Position numbers and translations under genes: made by a program | From: an uncultured Rikenellaceae bacterium | GTDB lineage: Bacteria > Bacteroidota > Bacteroidia > Bacteroidales > Rikenellaceae | Length of the DNA: 64,000 nt | NCBI GenBank assembly: GCA_910577285.1 | Contig: CAJTLO010000006.1 | Coordinates: 67,574-131,573 of the forward strand | Direction: 5' to 3' | Notes under the pieces: model-generated | The model's database searches: none | What the model saw: the letters and a program-made list of their open reading frames with translations, nothing else | Told to the model about the DNA's origin: nothing | Shown: positions 8,654 through 17,696 of the stretch, piece by piece | How positions within the stretch are numbered: the first letter of the stretch is position 1 | Layout: the number at the start of each line of letters is the position of its first letter

Positions 8654-9484
8654 ATGGATTATGTTGAGTTGAATGTGCCTGTGGCGGATGCCGCACAGGC
8701 GGAGATCGTGACGGCCCTGCTGGCCGACTTTCCCTTCGAGAGTTTCGCCGAAGAGTCCGGCGTGCTGAAGGCCTATCTTCCGAAAGAGGCGCTCTACGGG
8801 TGCAAGGAGGAGGTGGATGCCGTGTTGGCCGGATTCGGTGTGACGGGCGCCGCCTATATCGAGATCGAGACGCAGAACTGGAACGCCCTCTGGGAGTCCA
8901 ACTTCGAACCGGTGGAGGTGGACGGTGCGTGCACCATCCGTGCGCCCTTTTCGCCCGCGCCGGAGCGCGGACTCGACATCGTCATCATGCCGAAGATGTC
9001 GTTCGGTACGGGGCATCACGCCACGACGTGGCTCATGACCGCCGAACTGATGAAACGCGATCTGTCGGGGCTCTCGGGGCTGGATATGGGCAGCGGTACC
9101 GGGGTGTTGGCCATCGTCGCCGTCAAGCGCGGTGCGGAGCATGTCGATGCCGTGGATATCGACGACTGGGCTTATGAGAACAGCCGCGAGAATATCGCGG
9201 AGAACGGCGTCGAGGGGCGTGTGACCCCCGTGCTGGGAGATGCGTCCGCCATTGCCGGCAGGGAATACGACTTCATTTTGGCCAACATCAACCGCAACAT
9301 TCTCCTCGCCGACATGCCCCGTTATGCGGAAACGCTCCGTGCGGGCGGCGAACTGATCATGAGCGGTATCCTCGAGCGGGACGTGCAGGCCATCGAGGAG
9401 CGTGCCGCCGGGCTCGGTCTTCGTCCCGAGGGGACGCGGGTCCGCGAAGGGTGGGCGGTCGTCGTCTGTCGCCGCGAGGCGTAA
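8654..9484 (+). CDS. prmA: Ribosomal protein L11 methyltransferase
   Basis: A 276-residue class I SAM-dependent methyltransferase. PrmA trimethylates lysines and the N-terminus of ribosomal protein L11. Motifs seen: substrate-side MPKMSFGTGHHATT near residues 114-127, the SAM-binding GLDMGSGTGVLAI near 141-153, VDAVDID, and the catalytic-site ANINRNIL, all characteristic of PrmA. The N-terminal L11-recognition domain occupies about the first 80 residues. It is monocistronic, between its own -7 box and a terminator at 9509. Confidence 0.93.
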   Translation: MDYVELNVPVADAAQAEIVTALLADFPFESFAEESGVLKAYLPKEALYGCKEEVDAVLAGFGVTGAAYIEIETQNWNALWESNFEPVEVDGACTIRAPFSPAPERGLDIVIMPKMSFGTGHHATTWLMTAELMKRDLSGLSGLDMGSGTGVLAIVAVKRGAEHVDAVDIDDWAYENSRENIAENGVEGRVTPVLGDASAIAGREYDFILANINRNILLADMPRYAETLRAGGELIMSGILERDVQAIEERAAGLGLRPEGTRVREGWAVVVCRREA

Positions 9485-9508
9485 CCGTCGCGCCGTTTGC
9501 GGCGAAGG

Positions 9509-9536
9509 GGCGCATCCGTCGACGGATGCGCCTTTT
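9509..9536 (+). terminator. Terminator of prmA
   Basis: A 24-base perfect palindrome (9509-9532) followed by TTTT, 25 bases after the prmA stop codon. Confidence 0.8.
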
Positions 9537-9621
9537 CGGTGCCGGGGGGAGCGTCTGCACAGGCGGAGCGACGGCCGGAACACGAACGGGTTTTTCGGGG
9601 AAGGTTGTCGGGACGAGGAGG

Positions 9622-9650
9622 TTGTTATTAACGGCATTTTTGTAATTTTG
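9622..9650 (+). promoter_or_regulatory. Promoter of nadB
   Basis: TTG at 9622-9624, 18 bases, then TAATTTTG at 9643-9650. The predicted leader is about 55 nt. Confidence 0.65.
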
Positions 9651-9711
9651 TGCCGCTGTTTGCCGTTAATCGTTTCACAGCAGGGATTGACGACATAAAA
9701 TTGACTATGCG

Positions 9712-11316
9712 ATGAACCTCGAAACGGATTATCTGGTGATAGGCAGCGGTGCTGCCGGTCTGAGCTTTGCCCTGAAAGTGGCGGAGCACTCCCGCGTGAT
9801 CGTCGTCACCAAGGGAGAGATGAACGAATGCAATACCAACTATGCGCAGGGCGGCATCTGTTGCGTGACCTACGAGCCGGATACTTTTCAGAAACACATC
9901 GACGATACGATGGTGTGCGGCGGCGGTATCTGCGACCTGCAGGCGGTGGAGCTGGTGGTGACGCAGGCCCCGAAGCTGATGAAGGATCTCGTGCAGTGGG
10001 GGACGAAGTTCGACAAAACGCGCGAGGGCAAGTACGAGCTCGCCCGCGAAGGGGGGCATTCGGAACACCGCATCCTGCATCACAAGGACGAAACGGGTGC
10101 CGAAATCGAACGTACGCTCATCTCGCAGGTCAAGACCCACCGCAACATCGAAGTGCTCGAACACCATTTCGCCGTGGATCTGCTCACGCAGCACCATCTG
10201 GGGCAACTGGTGACGCGCCGTACGGAGGGCATCGAGTGTTACGGCGCCTATGTGATGGACCTCAAGCGGGGACGTATCGAGACGATTCTCTCCAAGGTGA
10301 CCGTCGTGGCCACCGGCGGCGTGGGGAACGTCTACAACGTCACGACCAATCCGGGCGTGGCGACGGGCGACGGCATCGCCATGGCCCACCGGGCCAAGGC
10401 CGTAATCGAGAACATGGAGTTCATCCAGTTCCATCCCACGGCCCTGTACAATCCGGGCGAGCGTCCTTCGTTTCTCATTTCCGAAGCGTTGCGCGGTTTC
10501 GGAGCCATTCTCAAAACGCAGGACGGCAAGGAGTTCATGCACAAATACCACCCCATGGGATCGCTCGCTCCGCGCGATGTGGTGGCACGCAGTATCGACA
10601 ACGAGATGAAGGTCCGGGGCGACGACTATGTGTTCCTCGACATTACCCACCGCGATGCGAAAGAGACGATCAACCATTTTCCGAATATCTACCGCAAGTG
10701 TCTTTCCATCGGAATCGACATCACCAAGGAGATGATTCCGGTGGCCCCGGCGGCGCACTACTGCTGCGGCGGGGTGAAGGTGGACCTCAACGGCGAAACA
10801 TCCATCCGGCGTCTTTATGCGCTGGGCGAAACCTCGTGCACGGGGCTTCACGGCGCCAACCGACTGGCATCCAACTCGCTGACGGAGGCGGTCGTCTACG
10901 CCGACCGGGCCGCGGAGCACAGCGCCGCCCGTCTGGGAGAATACCAGTTGCAGCGGGGGATTCCGGAGTGGAACGCCGACGGAACGACGGCAACCGAGGA
11001 GATGGTGCTCATCACTCAGAATGCCAAGGAGATGCAGCAGATCATGAGTAACTACGTGGGCATCGTCCGGTCCAATCTCCGCCTGGAGAGGGCGTTGCGT
11101 CGCCTGGAGATCATCTTCAAGGAGAACGAGGAGTTGTACCTGAAGTCGACGCCTACCAAGGAGCTTTGCGAGTTGAGGAACATGATCGACGTGGGCTACC
11201 TCATCATCAAGCAGGCGCAGGCCATGAAGCGGAGCATCGGGTTGCACTATTCCCTCGACTATCCGATAGAGATGCCTGCCGACGCCGCTCCGCGCAAGAC
11301 CTCCACCGAGTTTTAA
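9712..11316 (+). CDS. nadB: L-aspartate oxidase
   Basis: A 534-residue FAD flavoprotein, full length for NadB. It oxidises L-aspartate to iminoaspartate, the first step of de novo NAD synthesis. The FAD dinucleotide fold VIGSGAAGLSFAL is at residues 7-19; GGHSEHRILHHKDETG and FIQFHPTALYNPG are family signatures, and ALGETSCTGLHGANRLASNSL is the C-terminal FAD contact. nadA and nadC are not in the window. The gene is 22 bases upstream of prfC and probably co-transcribed with it. Confidence 0.93.
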   Translation: MNLETDYLVIGSGAAGLSFALKVAEHSRVIVVTKGEMNECNTNYAQGGICCVTYEPDTFQKHIDDTMVCGGGICDLQAVELVVTQAPKLMKDLVQWGTKFDKTREGKYELAREGGHSEHRILHHKDETGAEIERTLISQVKTHRNIEVLEHHFAVDLLTQHHLGQLVTRRTEGIECYGAYVMDLKRGRIETILSKVTVVATGGVGNVYNVTTNPGVATGDGIAMAHRAKAVIENMEFIQFHPTALYNPGERPSFLISEALRGFGAILKTQDGKEFMHKYHPMGSLAPRDVVARSIDNEMKVRGDDYVFLDITHRDAKETINHFPNIYRKCLSIGIDITKEMIPVAPAAHYCCGGVKVDLNGETSIRRLYALGETSCTGLHGANRLASNSLTEAVVYADRAAEHSAARLGEYQLQRGIPEWNADGTTATEEMVLITQNAKEMQQIMSNYVGIVRSNLRLERALRRLEIIFKENEELYLKSTPTKELCELRNMIDVGYLIIKQAQAMKRSIGLHYSLDYPIEMPADAAPRKTSTEF

Positions 11317-11338
11317 GCCAAACCTGGAAGTAAGAATT

Positions 11339-12913
11339 ATGGGATTGAAAGAAGAGATACGCAGGCGCAGGACGTTCGCCATCATCAGCCATCCTGACGC
11401 CGGAAAAACCACGCTGACCGAGAAGCTGCTTCTTTTCGGTGGGGCCATTCATGTGGCCGGGGCGGTCAAGAGCAACAAGATCCGCAAGACGGCCACGTCG
11501 GACTTCATGGAGATCGAGCGTCAGCGCGGAATCTCGGTGGCCACCTCCGTCATGGGATTCGAGTACGGCGGGGTGAAGGTGAACATCCTCGATACGCCCG
11601 GTCACGAGGATTTCGCGGAGGATACCTACCGGACGCTGACGGCCGTAGACAGCGTCATCATCGTGATCGACGGTGCCAAGGGTGTGGAAACCCAGACGCG
11701 CAAGCTGATGAACGTGTGCCGGATGCGCAAGACGCCCGTGATGGTCTTCGTGAACAAGCTCGACAGGCCGTGCCGCGATCCGTTCGACCTGCTGGACGAA
11801 ATCGAAACCGAGCTCAAGATCGCCGTCCGTCCGCTCTCTTTCCCCGTGAGCAGCGGTCCGACTTTCAAGGGTGTCTACAACATTTACGACGGCAGCTTCT
11901 CGGCGTTCGCCTCGAACGACCGTCAGACCGTGTCGGAAGCTGTCAAACTTTCGCTCGATGCTCCGCAGCTGGACGACTACATCCGGCCTTACACGCAGAA
12001 ACTGCGCGACGACCTTTCGCTGGTGGAGGGGGTGTACGAGCCTTTCGACCGGGAGCTTTACCTGGCGGGCGAACTGGCGCCGGTCTTTTTCGGCAGTGCC
12101 ATCAACAACTTCGGAGTGAAGGAGCTGCTCGAAACCTTCATCGAGATCGCTCCCTGTCCGCGTCCTTCGTCGACCCGGACGCGGGAAGTGGACCCCTTCG
12201 ACCCGAAGATGACGGGGTTCGTCTTCAAGATACACGCCAACATGGACCCGAACCACCGCGACCGTATCGCGTTTCTGAAGATATGTTCCGGGACGTTCGA
12301 GCGCAACAAGAACTATTGCCACGTGCGCAGCGGCAAGCAGATGAAGTTTTCGTCGCCCAACGCCTTCATGGCCGAGAAGAAGTCCATCGTGGATTTCGCC
12401 TATCCGGGCGATATCGTGGGGTTGCACGATACGGGCAACTTCAAGATAGGCGATACCTTCACCGAGGGGGAACCGTTGAAGTTCACCGGTATTCCTTCGT
12501 TCTCTCCGGAGCTTTTCCGGTACATCGAGAATGCCGATCCGCAGAAGTTCAAGCAGCTCGCCAAGGGCATCGACCAGCTTATGGATGAAGGGGTGGCGCA
12601 GCTCTTTACGAGTCGGTTGAACGGTCGCAAGATCATCGGGACGGTGGGTGCCTTGCAGTTCGAGGTGATCCAGTACCGGTTGGAACACGAGTACAATGCC
12701 CTGTGCCGTTACGAACCCATTCAGATTTACAAGGCGTGTTGGATAGAGTCGGACAATGTCGAGCAGCTGGCCGATTTCATGAAGCGCAAACACACCAACA
12801 TGGCGGTGGATAAGCACGGAAGGAACGTTTACCTGGCCGATACGAGTTACGCGCTCCAGCTGGCGCAGGAGAAGTTCCCCGACATCCGGTTCTATTTCAC
12901 TTCGGAATTCTGA
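11339..12913 (+). CDS. prfC: Peptide chain release factor 3
   Basis: A 524-residue translational GTPase that removes RF1/RF2 from the ribosome after peptide release. G1 is SHPDAGKTTLTEK (residues 17-29), G3 is DTPGHEDFAEDTYR, and G4 is NKLD. The effector segment SDFMEIERQRGISV and the C-terminal domain (LADTSYALQLAQEKFPDIRFYF) are characteristic of RF3 rather than EF-G. The length is standard. It follows nadB closely and ends in a long hairpin shared with the convergent nucleoside phosphorylase gene. Confidence 0.95.
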   Translation: MGLKEEIRRRRTFAIISHPDAGKTTLTEKLLLFGGAIHVAGAVKSNKIRKTATSDFMEIERQRGISVATSVMGFEYGGVKVNILDTPGHEDFAEDTYRTLTAVDSVIIVIDGAKGVETQTRKLMNVCRMRKTPVMVFVNKLDRPCRDPFDLLDEIETELKIAVRPLSFPVSSGPTFKGVYNIYDGSFSAFASNDRQTVSEAVKLSLDAPQLDDYIRPYTQKLRDDLSLVEGVYEPFDRELYLAGELAPVFFGSAINNFGVKELLETFIEIAPCPRPSSTRTREVDPFDPKMTGFVFKIHANMDPNHRDRIAFLKICSGTFERNKNYCHVRSGKQMKFSSPNAFMAEKKSIVDFAYPGDIVGLHDTGNFKIGDTFTEGEPLKFTGIPSFSPELFRYIENADPQKFKQLAKGIDQLMDEGVAQLFTSRLNGRKIIGTVGALQFEVIQYRLEHEYNALCRYEPIQIYKACWIESDNVEQLADFMKRKHTNMAVDKHGRNVYLADTSYALQLAQEKFPDIRFYFTSEF

Positions 12914-12930
12914 CCGTTCCGGCAAGGAAT

Positions 12931-12976
12931 ACGTCGCAGGGGGCATACGAAACGTTTCGTATGCCCCCTGCGACGT
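12931..12976. terminator. Bidirectional hairpin between prfC and nucleoside phosphorylase
   Basis: A 22-bp perfect stem (12931-12952 with 12955-12976) with only two bases at the centre, sitting between convergent genes. There is no strong T-run on either side. Confidence 0.6.
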
Positions 12977-13093
12977 TTGGCGGACTTTCTCCTGCGGAGC
13001 GGGCTCCGGGAGGCCCTTCGGGGAGGATGCGTCCGACCGTTTGCCCGGCATCTGTCGTCCCGCGGCAGTGTGCAACGCGGAGCGCTGCCGGAA

Positions 13094-13969
13094 TCAGAGC
13101 GTTGCGAGCCGGTCGAGGGCGAGTCGTATCATGCGCTCGACATGGGGCGCGTAGTCGGTGTTGGCGTGGTGGGCGGCGCGTTGTGCGATGATGGTGCACA
13201 GGGTGCCTGCACGGTGGCCCATCAGGGCCGACAGGCCGGCTACGGCGGAGCTCTCCATCTCGCAGTTGGTCACGCGGCGTCCTTCGTAGGTGAAGCCGAT
13301 CATCCTCTCGAAGAGACCGGTGTCGGCCGGTTCGAGCCTCAGCCATCGTCCCTGCGGAGCGTAGAACCCGGGGGCGGAAAGGGTAATGCCCTCCGTGGTA
13401 TCCTCCCGGAAGAGTTCGAACAGTTCCCGGTCGGCATCCACCGCATAGGGGATGGCCAGCCGTTCGTCCCAGCCGACCGTCTCGACGAAACGCCGTTCCA
13501 TGTCGGCCCGACTGACCCGTTCGCGTCCTTTGTAGTAGTTCAGCAGGCCGTCCAGCCCGATGGAGGTGCGCGAGAAAACGAGCGTTCCGATGGGAATGTC
13601 GGGTTGCAGACCGCCGGAAGTGCCCAGGCGGAGCAGCGTCAGCCGTTTGGGAACTTCGCGTACGCGGCGTGTGGCCAGGTCGATGTTGACCAGAGCGTCG
13701 AGTTCGGTCAGTACGATGTCGATGTTGTCCGTGCCGATGCCGGTGGAGAGGACGCTCATCCGCTTCCCCTTGTAGGTGCCGGTGACGGTGTGGAATTCGC
13801 GGTTGGCGACCTCCGTTTCGCATTCGTCGAAGTGGGCGGCCACGCGTTGTACCCGGCCGGGATCGCCTACCAGGATGACGGTGTCGGCCAGTTGCTCGGG
13901 TGTCAGATGTAGGTGGAATATGGAGCCGTCGCCGTTCACCAACAGCTCGGAAGGGGGAATCGTTCTCAT
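13094..13969 (-). CDS. Nucleoside phosphorylase, uridine phosphorylase type
   Basis: A 291-residue member of the PNP/UDP phosphorylase superfamily, which splits nucleosides with phosphate to base and pentose 1-phosphate. The phosphate loop VGDPGRVQRVA lies near residues 33-43, GTSGGLQPDIPIGTLV near 115, and the ribose/base-site EMESSAVAGLSALMGH near 218-233. The GGL-x-P and EMES patterns favour uridine phosphorylase, but substrate cannot be fixed from sequence. It is divergent from the phosphohexomutase gene with an AT-rich gap of 87 bases. Confidence 0.85.
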   Translation of the reverse strand: MRTIPPSELLVNGDGSIFHLHLTPEQLADTVILVGDPGRVQRVAAHFDECETEVANREFHTVTGTYKGKRMSVLSTGIGTDNIDIVLTELDALVNIDLATRRVREVPKRLTLLRLGTSGGLQPDIPIGTLVFSRTSIGLDGLLNYYKGRERVSRADMERRFVETVGWDERLAIPYAVDADRELFELFREDTTEGITLSAPGFYAPQGRWLRLEPADTGLFERMIGFTYEGRRVTNCEMESSAVAGLSALMGHRAGTLCTIIAQRAAHHANTDYAPHVERMIRLALDRLATL

Positions 13970-14056
13970 GAAAAATACGGTTTTGGTTTTTATATAAAGG
14001 TAAAAATAGCTAATTTCGTAAAATTATGAAAACCCAATCGTGAAAGAATTCGGATT

Positions 14057-15448
14057 ATGACGCTTATAAAATCGATTTCAGGAATACGGGGGACCATAGG
14101 CGGTGAGGCGGGCGACAACCTGACGCCTTCCGATGTGGTCCGTTTTACCGCCGGATATGCGCAGTGGGTACTGCGCCGTGTCTCCTCGCGCAGGCCGGTG
14201 GTGGCCGTAGGGCGCGATGCCCGTATCTCGGGCGAGATGGTCTACAGCCTTGTGGAAGGTACTTTGGTCGGGTGCGGAGTGGATGTGATCGACCTCGGGC
14301 TTTGCACGACGCCTGGCGTGGAGATGGCGGTCGTGGCCAAAGGGGCCGACGGCGGCATCATCATCACCGCGAGCCACAATCCCCGGCAATGGAACGCTCT
14401 CAAACTGCTGAACGGAGAGGGGGAGTTCCTCAATGATGCCGAAGGTCGCGAGGTGTTGCGGCTGGCCGATGCACCGGATTTCTCCTATCCGGGGGTCGAT
14501 TCGCTCGGTAGCGTGGTAGAGCGGTGTTCGTTCGGCGACGAGCATATCGACAGGGTGCTGGCGCTCCCCTTGGTCGATGCGGATGCCGTCCGCAAGCGGG
14601 GCTTCCGGGTGACGGTGGATGCCGTCAACTCCGTGGGCGGGATCGTGATACCCCGTCTGCTGGAGCGCATGGGCGTGGAGGTGGACCGCCTCAACTGCGA
14701 GCCCACGGGCGATTTCGCCCATAATCCCGAACCCATCGCCTCCAACCTCACGCAGGTCATGGAGGCGGTGCGCCGCAACGGTTCGGACATGGGAATCGTG
14801 GTGGACCCCGATGTGGACCGGTTGGCTTTCGTCTGCGAGGACGGGGAGCTGTTCGGGGAGGAGTACACGTTGGTGGCGGTGGCCGATTACGTGCTTTCGG
14901 CGACACCGGGCAACACCGTTTCCAATCTGAGCTCGACGCGTGCCCTGAAGGACGTGACCGAGCGTCACGGAGGAAGCTACGCCGCTTCGGCGGTAGGCGA
15001 GGTGAACGTGGTTGCCAAAATGAAGGAAACCGGAGCCGTGATAGGAGGCGAGGGGAACGGCGGGGTCATCTACCCGGCGCTCCACTACGGGCGCGACGCA
15101 CTGGTGGGCGTGGCGCTGCTGTTGACCTCCCTGGCCCGCAGCGGCAGGTGCATGACCGAGCTGCGTGCCGGCTATCCGCAATACTACATGGCGAAGGATA
15201 AGATTGCGCTGCGGCCGGGAATGGATGTGGCGAAGCTCCTTTCCGGCATGAAAGATGCGTACGAAAGGGAGCGCATCACCGATACCGACGGCGTGAAGAT
15301 CGATTTCCCGGAGGGCTGGGTGCATATGCGCGGTTCCAATACCGAACCCATCATCCGTGTCTACAGCGAAAGCGGTACGCCGGAGGAGGCCCGGCAGCTG
15401 GCTGCCCGGTTCGTGGCGGAACTGGAGGAGTTGGCGGCGAGAGCGTGA
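14057..15448 (+). CDS. glmM: Phosphohexomutase, probable phosphoglucosamine mutase
   Basis: A 463-residue alpha-D-phosphohexomutase. The phosphoserine loop TASHNP places the catalytic Ser at residue 106; the metal loop is DPDVDRLAF; the sugar-binding loop is EGNGGV; the phosphate-binding C-terminal loop is RGSNTEPIIRVYSE. The length and the RGSNTEP motif fit GlmM (glucosamine 6-phosphate to 1-phosphate, feeding UDP-GlcNAc), although phosphomannomutase activity cannot be excluded in Bacteroidetes. It is followed 49 bases later by the dipeptidase. Confidence 0.8.
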   Translation: MTLIKSISGIRGTIGGEAGDNLTPSDVVRFTAGYAQWVLRRVSSRRPVVAVGRDARISGEMVYSLVEGTLVGCGVDVIDLGLCTTPGVEMAVVAKGADGGIIITASHNPRQWNALKLLNGEGEFLNDAEGREVLRLADAPDFSYPGVDSLGSVVERCSFGDEHIDRVLALPLVDADAVRKRGFRVTVDAVNSVGGIVIPRLLERMGVEVDRLNCEPTGDFAHNPEPIASNLTQVMEAVRRNGSDMGIVVDPDVDRLAFVCEDGELFGEEYTLVAVADYVLSATPGNTVSNLSSTRALKDVTERHGGSYAASAVGEVNVVAKMKETGAVIGGEGNGGVIYPALHYGRDALVGVALLLTSLARSGRCMTELRAGYPQYYMAKDKIALRPGMDVAKLLSGMKDAYERERITDTDGVKIDFPEGWVHMRGSNTEPIIRVYSESGTPEEARQLAARFVAELEELAARA

Positions 15449-15497
15449 GCAGGTCCGGCAACGGAAAAGAATTTTTCATTCATACCACTATTATATT

Positions 15498-16868
15498 ATG
15501 GTAAAACAGTATATCGAAAAGAACAGGGAACGATTCCTGGAAGAGTTGTTCGAATTGCTCAGGATACCCTCGGTGAGTGCGCAGAGCATTCACAAGGGCG
15601 ATATGGTGCGTGCGGCGGAGTGGCTGCGGGAGGCACTGCTCAAGTCGGGCGCCGACAGGGCGGAGGTGATGCCCACCGAGGGCAACCCGGTCGTCTTCGC
15701 GGAGAAGGTGGTCGATGCGGCCCTTCCGACGGTGCTCGTGTACGGTCACTACGACGTGATGCCCGAGGATCCGGTGGACGAGTGGCGGACGCAGCCTTTT
15801 GAACCGGTCGTGAAGGATGGGCGCATCTGGTGCCGCGGGGCCGACGACGACAAAGGGCAGCTCTACATGCATGCGAAAGCGTTCGAGGCGCTCGTGGCTA
15901 CGGGTCAGCTTCCCTGCAATGTGAAGTTCATGCTCGAAGGGGAGGAAGAGATCGGCTCCGGCAGCCTTTACAAATGGTGCGAGGAGCATAAGGAGTTGGT
16001 AAAGGCCGACATCATCCTCGTGTCCGATACGAGCCTCATTGCGTGGGAGACTCCCTCCATCACCTGCGGCCTGCGCGGGCTTTGCTACATGCAGGTGGAG
16101 GTGACCGGTCCCGACAAGGACCTCCATTCGGGGCTTTACGGCGGTGCGGTGGCCAATCCGGCGAACGTACTGGCCGATATGATCGCAAAGCTGGTCGATG
16201 CCGACGGGCATATCGCCATTCCCGGTTTCTACGACGACGTACGCGAACTCTCTCCCGAGGAGCGTCGTGCGCTCAACAGCGCCCCGTTCGATGTGGAACG
16301 CTACGAGAAGTCCATCGATATTCCGGCCGTACAGGGCGAAAAGGGGTATACGACCGCCGAGCGTACCGGTGTGCGTCCCTCGCTCGACGTGAACGGCATC
16401 TGGGGCGGTTATATCGACGAGGGAACGAAGACCATCATCCCCTCGAAAGCCTCGGCGAAGATCTCCATGCGTCTCGTGCCGCATCAGGATTACCGGAAGA
16501 TCGCGGTGCTTTTCGAGAACTATTTCCGCAGCATCGCGCCCGAAGGCGTGCGTGTGGAGGTGCAGGCACTGCACGGCGGCCAGCCCTACGTGTCGCCCAC
16601 CGACCTGCCCGCCTACCATGCGGCCGAAAAAGCGATGGAGGAGACTTTCGGCAAGAAGCCCCTTCCGTTCTATTCGGGCGGCAGCATTCCGATCATCAGC
16701 GGGTTCGAGTCGATTCTCGGTATCAAGTCCATCCTGATGGGCTTCGGGCTCGACCGCGACGCGATCCATTCGCCCAACGAGAGCTACGGATTGGATAACT
16801 TCTATCGCGGAATAGAGACCATCGCGCTCTTCTATCAGCATTTTGCCCGGATGTCGCAGGAGAAATAG
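15498..16868 (+). CDS. M20-family dipeptidase
   Basis: A 456-residue di-zinc peptidase of the M20 family. Metal and catalytic motifs are HYDVMPEDP (His and Asp), GADDDKGQ (bridging Asp), EGEEEIGS (catalytic Glu pair) and SDTSLI (Asp ligand); the dimerisation lid follows at about residues 200-350 (DLHSGLYGGAVANPA). It is likely a cytosolic dipeptidase that finishes peptide breakdown; no signal peptide is seen. The start at 15498 is preferred since upstream residues are an out-of-context extension overlapping glmM. It ends at an unusually long hairpin. Confidence 0.88.
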   Translation: MVKQYIEKNRERFLEELFELLRIPSVSAQSIHKGDMVRAAEWLREALLKSGADRAEVMPTEGNPVVFAEKVVDAALPTVLVYGHYDVMPEDPVDEWRTQPFEPVVKDGRIWCRGADDDKGQLYMHAKAFEALVATGQLPCNVKFMLEGEEEIGSGSLYKWCEEHKELVKADIILVSDTSLIAWETPSITCGLRGLCYMQVEVTGPDKDLHSGLYGGAVANPANVLADMIAKLVDADGHIAIPGFYDDVRELSPEERRALNSAPFDVERYEKSIDIPAVQGEKGYTTAERTGVRPSLDVNGIWGGYIDEGTKTIIPSKASAKISMRLVPHQDYRKIAVLFENYFRSIAPEGVRVEVQALHGGQPYVSPTDLPAYHAAEKAMEETFGKKPLPFYSGGSIPIISGFESILGIKSILMGFGLDRDAIHSPNESYGLDNFYRGIETIALFYQHFARMSQEK

Positions 16869-16882
16869 GCATTACGGGGAAA

Positions 16883-16930
16883 CCTACCGAAAGCGGGAAC
16901 ACGATTTATCGTGTTCCCGCTTTCGGTAGG
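16883..16930. terminator. 22-bp perfect hairpin after the dipeptidase gene
   Basis: Arms 16883-16904 and 16909-16930 with loop ttta, 14 bases after the stop codon. It has no T-run, being followed by a G-run. Confidence 0.6.
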
Positions 16931-17610
16931 GGGGCATTGCCGGAGAGGGGAAAAGGTTTCCGGTGACGGTCGTTGCAGTCGGCCGGTTCCCGGATGTGCC
17001 GCGTATCTGTTGTAGGAGGGGAGGTGCCGGGGTGTCGCCGGAGAGGGAATGGATATAGATAAGGAATCGACCTCGCGAGCGGCGGAGAGCCACGAGGTTC
17101 CCTGCAAGGGGGCGTGTCCGTTCCGGGAGAATGGGAGGTGTAGAGGAGGTCTGTATTGGCTGGAATTGTGTGTCCGTCTCCGTTACGGTCGAGGTGATCG
17201 GGATTGCCTGAACATTCAAGACCATCGTTCGTGCCGGTGCGGGATATGACGGATCGCATCAGAAAAAGAGAAAAGAACGAGGTAGCCCGAAGGAATTCCG
17301 GAGGGTAGAAAGGTCGGGATTTCCCGGAGGGAATAGAGGGGGCGGGTTACCGGACTATCTGCCGGGGGCGGTGTTTCTGGGGGCTTCCGAGATGTCTGCG
17401 AGACAATGGGCCTGTTGTCGGTCGCTTTCGGGGGGGAGATCGGTTTCCCGGTCGTGTCGGTGGCGGTGTGTCGGAGTACCGTAGGTCGGTCGTATGTCGG
17501 CGGTCGGCTCGCATAGCCTGTCACCGGGGATTATGTCCTGCGGCCGGGAGGCGGAGATTGTTTCCGTTCATCGGGACTTGTGGGTGCTTCGATCGATGGG
17601 CGCATCGATG
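16931..17610. other. Gene-free region between dipeptidase and BACON lipoprotein
   Basis: About 680 bases (828 from stop to stop) in which I recognise no gene, RNA or repeat. A 66-codon frame at 17049-17249 with six cysteines and several frames on the other strand are present, but none has a promoter, leader or family resemblance. Confidence 0.6.
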
Positions 17611-17694
17611 AAATAAAAAGGAGGCTGCAACCATGTTGCAGCCTCCTTCGCATGAACCGGGCCTATACCCTTCATGCAGGGCATAGGCCCGGTG
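17611..17694 (-). terminator. Terminator of the BACON-like lipoprotein gene
   Basis: Read on the minus strand: a hairpin at 17656-17693 directly after the stop codon, then a 13-bp perfect stem (17618-17630 with 17636-17648) followed by a T-rich tail (AAATAAAAA on the plus strand at 17611-17619). Confidence 0.85.
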
Positions 17695-17696
17695 AA

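Noticed and set aside
17049..17249. A 66-codon Cys-rich frame
   Set aside because: Six cysteines drew attention, but it has no promoter, A-rich leader, conserved spacing or codon bias to support it.
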